DNA of 11,305 nucleotides. It comes from Rickettsiales bacterium (GTDB lineage Bacteria > Pseudomonadota > Alphaproteobacteria > Rickettsiales > UBA3002). Under the pieces are notes generated by a model. The model was given only the letters and a program-made list of their open reading frames with translations. It did not search any database and was not told the origin of the DNA. Positions 6,902 to 11,305 of this stretch are shown here, piece after piece. The stretch spans positions 1 through 11,305 of the forward strand of contig PBPD01000001.1 of assembly GCA_002725445.1 (NCBI GenBank). Reading direction: 5' to 3'. A program made the translations under genes and the position numbers. How positions within the stretch are numbered: the first letter of the stretch is position 1; each line of letters opens with the position of its first letter.

Positions 6902-7174
6902 ATGACCGAACAAAAAAAATCATTTGTTGACCAGATCATAGCCAAAAAAGGTCACCTCGTACATAAGCTCAAAGCGAAGGACTCCACCGGTCGCTGGGCC
7001 TATTACTTCGTGCTGGTTGAACCCCCGCGCGAGTCTGCCTTCATGCAGGCGATCGAGGGCGACGGTACCATCGATCTGGAAGATTTCGGCAAGGTGATTG
7101 CCTCCTGTTACGGCGAAGAACCCTCGCAAGAGGTCAAAGATTTCCTCAAAGACAAATACGACTTCGAAGTCTAA
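6902..7174 (+). CDS. Small conserved-looking protein of unknown function, 90 aa
   Basis: This is a compact mixed alpha/beta protein. A basic N-terminal helix (SFVDQIIAKKGHLVHKLKAK) is followed by a beta segment (RWAYYFVLVEPP), an acidic middle (AIEGDGTIDLEDFGKVIASC) and a charged helical end (EVKDFLKDKYDFEV). The dense run of hydrophobic and charged residues and the lack of low-complexity sequence suggest a real, conserved cytosolic protein. It resembles small uncharacterised alphaproteobacterial proteins I have seen, but I cannot name the family. A clear promoter lies just upstream, so it is probably transcribed alone. Its stop converges on the 7232 gene with 57 nt between, which contain a direct repeat. 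Confidence 0.82.
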   Translation: MTEQKKSFVDQIIAKKGHLVHKLKAKDSTGRWAYYFVLVEPPRESAFMQAIEGDGTIDLEDFGKVIASCYGEEPSQEVKDFLKDKYDFEV

Positions 7175-7203
7175 GCCCCTAAGCCGTACAACTAAAACCC
7201 ATC

Positions 7204-7236
7204 ATTATCAGATAATTACTTCGGCAGATAATTACT
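7204..7236. repeat. Tandem 12-bp direct repeat and overlapping palindrome between convergent genes
   Basis: CAGATAATTACT occurs at 7209-7220 and again at 7225-7236, a 16-bp spacing. The second copy contains the stop codon of the minus-strand gene. ATTATC and GATAAT (7204-7209 and 7211-7216) form an inverted pair around one base. The stem is AT-only, so it would be a weak terminator at best. The motif CCCATCATTATCA (7198-7210) also occurs at 448-460. Confidence 0.5.
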
Positions 7237-8662
7237 CACGGCCGCCGCGCACCACCTCTTCGGCTACCTCGCGGCAATCGGGCACACTCTGGCCATCTAC
7301 CTCGCGCGCTTCTTCCAGTATCAGCTCCACCAATGCGCTATATTCCGCCTGCGTCAAATCCGTCACCGCTTCGCTCGAAGTCAGTCCCACATCATGATAC
7401 GGCGCAGTGTCAAATGCCAGCTGCTCATCCCCTGTGCCGCGCAGCCATTCATTGACAGCGTTATTACGTCCCAGCCCAAACAGGCCGCCGCGCGATTCAA
7501 TCGACTCCTGCACCTCCGGCACGTCCAGCAATCCTTCACAGAACGCTTCGCCCGTGCGCACAGCACCTTCTGTCGCGGCCAGCATGTCGCGATCCACATT
7601 ATTCAGCCGTTCACGTGCACGGTCATACCCATCCGGCATATCGCCCTGCAGCCTTTCTGGCCGCGGCGAATCCGGCGCGGTGTCCCAGTACGGCCCACGC
7701 GGCTCCATATCATAATAAGGCTGCAGAATCGCGTCTTTGATAGCATTATCACGATGCTCACCATCGAGCCGCACCTGATACAACGCCGCCACCCCGCGCA
7801 AATCCACAGGCAGCTCATCCTCGCGCCCTTCATTCACCGCTTCCACCGCGCGTTCCAGCCGCTCATCGGGTGTTCTCATAGGGCCATAACGCGCGCTATA
7901 TATGCTGCTCGACAGGTTAAAATACGCCGTGCGTGCCACCTCGTCGCCCAGCATTTGCGGGTCATCGGCATAGATACGATCATACACCGCATCCACCGCG
8001 TTCACCTGTGCGCGCAAGGCTGTTATCACATTATTATCGGGATGCGCGGCATGCACTAGCTCTTCAGCAATAATCTGTTGCAGGCTGAAATAATGGTAAT
8101 CGCCGTCTTGCCCGCGATACACATCATAATGCACACCATAATTATTCACATTGATCTGATGCTGCGGCAATGCCTGCACAATGGCGGCTTCGGGGTCGCG
8201 TTCAAACAGCGCGTTATCCATACTCTGCACGTTATACATATAGTGCCCTTCCGACACCGAGCTGGACACAAACTCTAACCGGCCGAAACGCGTTTGCAGC
8301 GCAGAGTCGATCACGCGCACCATCTCCGGATGGATCTCGGCACGCACCTCAGGGTTAAACACGCCCAGCACCTCAAATTCATTCAGGAATTGCCGCATCA
8401 CCAGCGAATAATTATCCCCTTCGCGCTCCATGCGTTGCATCTCGCGGTCTGCGGCGGCAAACAGGCTTTCATCGCGCTGCGCGGTCTGGCGAATCACCTC
8501 CTGCATCTCAGGAATACGGCTCAGCTGATCCAGCGTGGCGGCAAATAATTCAGCGCGCTCCGGGTTTTGCACCTGCAGGTCAATATAGTCGCGCCAGTCA
8601 AACAAGCCGTTATCCTCGCGCATTGGCGCGCCGTTGCGTGTGCCTTGTTCCTGTTCTGCCAT
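7232..8662 (-). CDS. Unrecognised 476-aa protein with an N-terminal tag and a degenerate zincin-like site
   Basis: The N-terminus carries LFDWRDYI (20-27) and TLDQLSRIP (43-51), shared with the paralogue at 8743-9552. A later block, DGDYHYFSLQQ, is shared too and is followed by IIAEELVHAAH (198-207). This looks like a gluzincin or M91-type metalloprotease helix in which the first metal His of HExxH is Glu200. GDEVARTAYFNL (239-250) might supply a third ligand. If a zincin, it is probably inactive or altered; it may also be unrelated. The acidic C-terminal 180 residues have no counterpart in the paralogue. No signal peptide or membrane segment is visible. The start has AGGA 7 nt upstream; Met14 is an alternative. 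Toxin or effector is a guess. Confidence 0.82.
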   Translation of the reverse strand: MAEQEQGTRNGAPMREDNGLFDWRDYIDLQVQNPERAELFAATLDQLSRIPEMQEVIRQTAQRDESLFAAADREMQRMEREGDNYSLVMRQFLNEFEVLGVFNPEVRAEIHPEMVRVIDSALQTRFGRLEFVSSSVSEGHYMYNVQSMDNALFERDPEAAIVQALPQHQINVNNYGVHYDVYRGQDGDYHYFSLQQIIAEELVHAAHPDNNVITALRAQVNAVDAVYDRIYADDPQMLGDEVARTAYFNLSSSIYSARYGPMRTPDERLERAVEAVNEGREDELPVDLRGVAALYQVRLDGEHRDNAIKDAILQPYYDMEPRGPYWDTAPDSPRPERLQGDMPDGYDRARERLNNVDRDMLAATEGAVRTGEAFCEGLLDVPEVQESIESRGGLFGLGRNNAVNEWLRGTGDEQLAFDTAPYHDVGLTSSEAVTDLTQAEYSALVELILEEAREVDGQSVPDCREVAEEVVRGGRE

Positions 8663-8720
8663 ATAGCCGTCCTATGCCTTCTTTTTCAATCTACCAGCCT
8701 AGCCCACAAAACTTAATAAA

Positions 8721-8737
8721 GCCTTTAAGTGCAAGGC
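8721..8737 (-). terminator. Weak hairpin with T-rich tail after the 8743 gene
   Basis: On the minus strand, just after the stop at 8743, GCCTT and AAGGC pair across a 7-nt loop and are followed by a T-rich stretch. The stem is only five to six base pairs, so termination would be partial. Some read-through into the 7232-8662 gene is possible. Confidence 0.3.
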
Positions 8738-8742
8738 ATTTC

Positions 8743-9552
8743 TCATTCGCGTCCCAGCCGCTGCTCCACATTGGCGGCACAGGCCGCATCGGGCTGCACC
8801 TCCTCGCCTGCGTCCATCTCCTGCCAATCACCAAGCAGCGCAAACCGTTCAGGCAAATCATTCACATCGCGGCCCAGCCGTTCGTTCAGCTCTGTTCTGC
8901 GATTATACACCCCGTCCTCAAAGCTCGGGCTACGGTCATCGCGCAGCATCCGGCGCGCATCCGCTATATCATACGCATCGCCATTTAGCACGGCACGGCA
9001 CGCATCCATCGCATGTTCCATCGCCTGCACGGTCGGCGCCAGCTCGTTCACATTGACCCTAATATGGCTATAAACCTGCTCGCTCTGCACCGTGGTCAAG
9101 AATGTCGCAGCATCCGGCTCGCCCACATAATGCACCAGCCGTCCGCCTTCCACCACGCGCCCCAGCCCCACCTCTTCACGCACATCGTCGCGCCGTGGGC
9201 TGGCATCATAATAACGCGCCATAATTCCGTCGGTTAAGCTGCGCAGCTCAGCGCCTTGCAGGCCGGCTTCTGCGCCCAGCATGTCCAGCATGCGGTGTTG
9301 CAAACTATAGATATGCCACGCCCCATCCTCGGCCACAAAGGCTTCCTGCGCATTGGCATACAGGCCAAATCCTGCCCCGCTCACACTCACGCGGCTGCCA
9401 TTAGCCTCAAAGGCCTGTTGCATTAATGCCTGCGCCTGCGGAATGCGGCTCAGCTGATCCAGCGTCTTATGCATGGTCGGGTTGGTCGCCTCTGTCAGCC
9501 CCGCAAACACATAGTCGCGCCAGTCAAACAACTCACTTAGGTTTTCTTCCAT
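8743..9552 (-). CDS. Unrecognised 269-aa paralogue of the 7232 gene product
   Basis: LFDWRDYV (8-15), TLDQLSRIP (30-38) and DGAWHIYSLQ (76-85) match the neighbour at 7232-8662 in order, and a late DLPERFALL segment parallels its DELPVDLRGV. The two proteins are therefore tandem paralogues. This one lacks the 180-residue C-terminal region and the EELVHAAH block, which is replaced by HRMLDMLGAEAG. Two stretches of the 5' coding DNA are nearly identical between the copies (see finding). ATG 9552 is chosen because TATAGT lies 6 nt upstream and the shared tag begins seven residues later. The in-frame ATG at 9597 would place the promoter inside the gene. No signal peptide, membrane segment or catalytic motif is seen. 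The function is unknown. Confidence 0.82.
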   Translation of the reverse strand: MEENLSELFDWRDYVFAGLTEATNPTMHKTLDQLSRIPQAQALMQQAFEANGSRVSVSGAGFGLYANAQEAFVAEDGAWHIYSLQHRMLDMLGAEAGLQGAELRSLTDGIMARYYDASPRRDDVREEVGLGRVVEGGRLVHYVGEPDAATFLTTVQSEQVYSHIRVNVNELAPTVQAMEHAMDACRAVLNGDAYDIADARRMLRDDRSPSFEDGVYNRRTELNERLGRDVNDLPERFALLGDWQEMDAGEEVQPDAACAANVEQRLGRE

Positions 9553-9558
9553 CGCGGC

Positions 9559-9590
9559 ACTATACGCAGCTATTATTGCAAAATTATGAA
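9559..9590 (-). promoter_or_regulatory. Candidate promoter of the 8743 gene, leaderless geometry
   Basis: TATAGT (9564 to 9559, minus strand) lies 6 nt before the ATG at 9552. TTCATAA (9590 to 9584) is 19 nt upstream of it, close to the GTCATAA-19-TATAGT before the 6214 gene. No Shine-Dalgarno is present. Confidence 0.45.
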
Positions 9591-9659
9591 CATCCAAAAC
9601 TTTATACGCGTTATTTAAGCCGTCAGGTGCATTTTAATGCTTTTTTCACTCATTTATGC

Positions 9660-9665
9660 TATGGT
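9660..9665 (+). promoter_or_regulatory. Candidate -10 of the 9672 gene, leaderless geometry
   Basis: An extended -10 (TGC followed by TATGGT) lies exactly 6 nt before ATG 9672, with a six-T run 13 nt upstream of it, the same spacing as at 4306. The divergent gap to the 8743 gene (9553-9671) holds the promoters of both genes. Confidence 0.45.
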
Positions 9666-9671
9666 TTAAGA

Positions 9672-10445
9672 ATGGAGCGTGCACAGACAGATTTTCTTGA
9701 TATTTTGGAAGCCTTCCTCGACCAATACACCGAAACAGGCATCCTGTTCCCTAAATTCCGCGAAACCTTGAGCAAACACGCACATGCCGTGCTGGAGCAC
9801 ACCGATGTGCAGTATATGCCGGGGTTCAAACTCACCGCCCTCATGGCCGACATGGTCAATCTGGCGGCGACGATTTCGGCCGATGGCTGGCTCAGCGAAA
9901 AAGAAGCGCTGAAGCGGCTGGAGGAAGAAATTGCTATCGACAGCCCGATGATGCAGCTTTTCCTCACCGATGCCCGCATGGAACGCGCGCGCTACGAGCC
10001 ACTCATGCTCACCACACGCTGCGCCTCTCCGCTGGAAGAACGCAACGCCATTTTGCAGATGCGACTGGAGCGCATGATAGCCGCCCGCCAAAGCCACGAG
10101 CCATTGCCGCATAGTTTTTGCGACGAGGTGAAACGCGCAGGCGAGCGCGCCATTGAAGCTGAGTGTTTCTCGGCCTATCGCACCGGTGCCATGCTGCAAA
10201 TGTTTTCCGAGATGATCGATCAGGCCGACGAAGTGGCCGACAACACCTACGACGAATTATCCGGCCTCGCCATGCTCAAAGACATGCTGGGCGAACATGG
10301 CCGTTTGTGGAAATTATTCCGCTTCAAAGCCTCGCGTTTCGAGGCCGACAAAGACCATCCTCTCCAAACCGGCGAATGGGAGAGCCGCGCCAACATGCTC
10401 TATATCCCGCCCGGCACCATGGATGAGTCACCCATCTATCACTAA
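9672..10445 (+). CDS. Unrecognised helical protein, 257 aa
   Basis: The protein is soluble, charged and helical. An N-terminal helix pair (ERAQTDFLDILEAFLDQYTE and the following KFRETLSKHAHAVLEH) is followed by Met/Arg/Glu-rich helices, with no catalytic motif or membrane segment. The frame is open far upstream, to about 9426, but that part runs through the opposite-strand gene and its promoter. ATG 9672 is therefore taken as the start: it lies 6 nt after a -10 hexamer. The stop lies 26 nt before the membrane-protein gene at 10472, so the two are probably one transcription unit. The family is not recognised. Its composition resembles the unknown proteins at 534 and 4306. Confidence 0.8.
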   Translation: MERAQTDFLDILEAFLDQYTETGILFPKFRETLSKHAHAVLEHTDVQYMPGFKLTALMADMVNLAATISADGWLSEKEALKRLEEEIAIDSPMMQLFLTDARMERARYEPLMLTTRCASPLEERNAILQMRLERMIAARQSHEPLPHSFCDEVKRAGERAIEAECFSAYRTGAMLQMFSEMIDQADEVADNTYDELSGLAMLKDMLGEHGRLWKLFRFKASRFEADKDHPLQTGEWESRANMLYIPPGTMDESPIYH

Positions 10446-10471
10446 CCCTATCGCCACACGGACACACGCCC

Positions 10472-10858
10472 ATGGATAGCAACCCCGATGTTCTGGTTCT
10501 TTCTTTCGTCGGCTACATCCTGCTTGGCATGGTGGCGGCGTGGGCGTCGTTTTTGCAGCGTGTGTCGCAGGCTACCGTTCGCGGCATCGGTACCGTCGTC
10601 GGGCACGAAAAGCGCGGCAGCACCTACCACACCCAAATTGCCTACGAGCACCCGCTCACCGGCGAGATGCACCACATCACCAGCAAGTTGGGCGGCTCCA
10701 CCCAGCTCTACGAAAAAGGCGAAGAATTACCGCTGCTCATTCACCCCATCAAGGGCGAAAAGGCCTTCATCCTCGGGCGTTACCAACTCTATGTCATGCC
10801 CGGCATTGCCTTTGCCCTCGGCGTGATTTTTGTGCTGCTGCCCTCCTTTGCCAGCTAG
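10472..10858 (+). CDS. DUF3592-like membrane protein, 128 aa
   Basis: Two hydrophobic segments (about residues 7-28 and 105-126) flank a soluble beta-rich region. That region has the typical DUF3592 order: ATVRGIGTVVG, then STYHTQIAYEHPLTGE, YEKGEELPLLIHP and GEKAFILGRYQLY. The fold suggests a small inner-membrane protein with its middle domain on one side. Its biochemical role is not established for the family. Position, length and topology all fit. The gene follows the 9672 gene by 26 nt with only a weak ribosome site, and it converges on the 10886 gene across 27 nt that hold no clear terminator. Confidence 0.75.
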   Translation: MDSNPDVLVLSFVGYILLGMVAAWASFLQRVSQATVRGIGTVVGHEKRGSTYHTQIAYEHPLTGEMHHITSKLGGSTQLYEKGEELPLLIHPIKGEKAFILGRYQLYVMPGIAFALGVIFVLLPSFAS

Positions 10859-10885
10859 CGCCGCATCCGCATTTAGTTGCACTAC

Positions 10886-11284
10886 TCACACTGTTTTTCC
10901 ATTATATTTTTCGGCATTGCGCAATGCTACTGCCCGCTCCAGCAATTGCCAATCGGCCGCTTGCAAAGGTGGCAATGCCTCGCCATGATGGCCTGCCTGC
11001 GCCTGATCCATCTGCGCCATGCGCCACATGCTTTCCTGCTCGCCCAGGCTTTTTTGCAACGCGCATAATTTCGTCAGCACCGCCACTGCATTATCCTTCT
11101 CGCCCCACAGCCGCGTAGCATATTCGGTTCTGTCTTCGCCGCGTGCCATCGCCTGCATGTCGTGCCGCAGGGCATTCATGCAATCACGCACCAGCGCGTG
11201 GGCTTCCTGCACGGCGTGCAAATGCGCGCAGCGCCAGTCATCAGACATGCGTTCACATGCCACTTTTTTGCTATCGGTGGTCAT
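10886..11284 (-). CDS. Small helical protein of unknown function, 132 aa
   Basis: The protein is almost wholly helical and has no membrane segment. A central block (DRTEYATRLWGEKDNAVAVL followed by TKLCALQKSLGEQES) is amphipathic and could form a coiled coil, and the tail (LLERAVALRNAEKYNGKTV) is basic. Small helical proteins of this kind sit near packaging genes in some phages, so a terminase small-subunit-like role is conceivable. There is no helix-turn-helix I can place with confidence, and the nearest terminase gene is 6.6 kb away. AGGGA lies 11 nt before ATG 11284, slightly far; Met13 (11248) is an alternative start. The region upstream runs off the window, so its promoter is not fully visible. 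Confidence 0.72.
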   Translation of the reverse strand: MTTDSKKVACERMSDDWRCAHLHAVQEAHALVRDCMNALRHDMQAMARGEDRTEYATRLWGEKDNAVAVLTKLCALQKSLGEQESMWRMAQMDQAQAGHHGEALPPLQAADWQLLERAVALRNAEKYNGKTV

Positions 11285-11305
11285 ACCAACATCGTCCCTT
11301 GATAA

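Noticed and set aside
7394..8059. 221-aa plus-strand frame inside the 7232-8662 gene
   Set aside because: It is antisense to a gene supported by a paralogue with matching motifs. Its Ile/His/Arg-heavy composition is typical of a reverse-frame shadow.

Overview
The window reads as a GC-rich, gene-dense accessory region of a proteobacterial chromosome, probably alphaproteobacterial. That placement is an inference from the style of the terminase and of the small hypothetical proteins, not proven. It holds twelve coding regions on both strands, mostly separated by short gaps, and no tRNA, rRNA, CRISPR array, transposase, integrase or recognisable core metabolic gene. Only a few genes are recognisable: a phage terminase large subunit in two pieces, a glucosaminidase-type peptidoglycan hydrolase and a DUF3592-like membrane protein. 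The rest are unrecognised soluble proteins.

Layout: a 3' partial gene of unknown function (2-430, +); an unknown helical protein (534-1349, +); the terminase nuclease half (1391-1885, -); a lysozyme-like gene (1949-3343, +); the terminase ATPase half (3340-4239, -); a large unknown protein (4306-6078, +); a histidine-rich unknown protein (6214-6837, +); a 90-residue protein (6902-7174, +); a pair of minus-strand paralogues (7232-8662 and 8743-9552) sharing a conserved N-terminal tag; an unknown helical protein (9672-10445, +) followed closely by the DUF3592-like protein (10472-10858, +); and a small helical minus-strand protein (10886-11284).

The central observation is that one terminase large subunit gene is divided exactly between its ATPase and nuclease domains by about 1.45 kb of DNA. 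That DNA carries a single promoter-plus-lysozyme cassette in the opposite orientation. The two edges of the interruption carry an imperfect 9-bp direct repeat in the same codon phase, so removing the cassette and one repeat copy rejoins the two halves in frame. Every expected catalytic motif is still present in both halves.

Many genes appear to have their own promoter. Three have a -10-like hexamer exactly 6 nt before the start codon, the geometry of leaderless mRNA. Four upstream regions share a GTCAYA-like box 19-20 nt before the -10. This suggests a set of individually controlled cassette-like genes interleaved with a decayed or rearranged phage-derived cluster on the minus strand. No functional link among the unknown genes can be shown from sequence alone.
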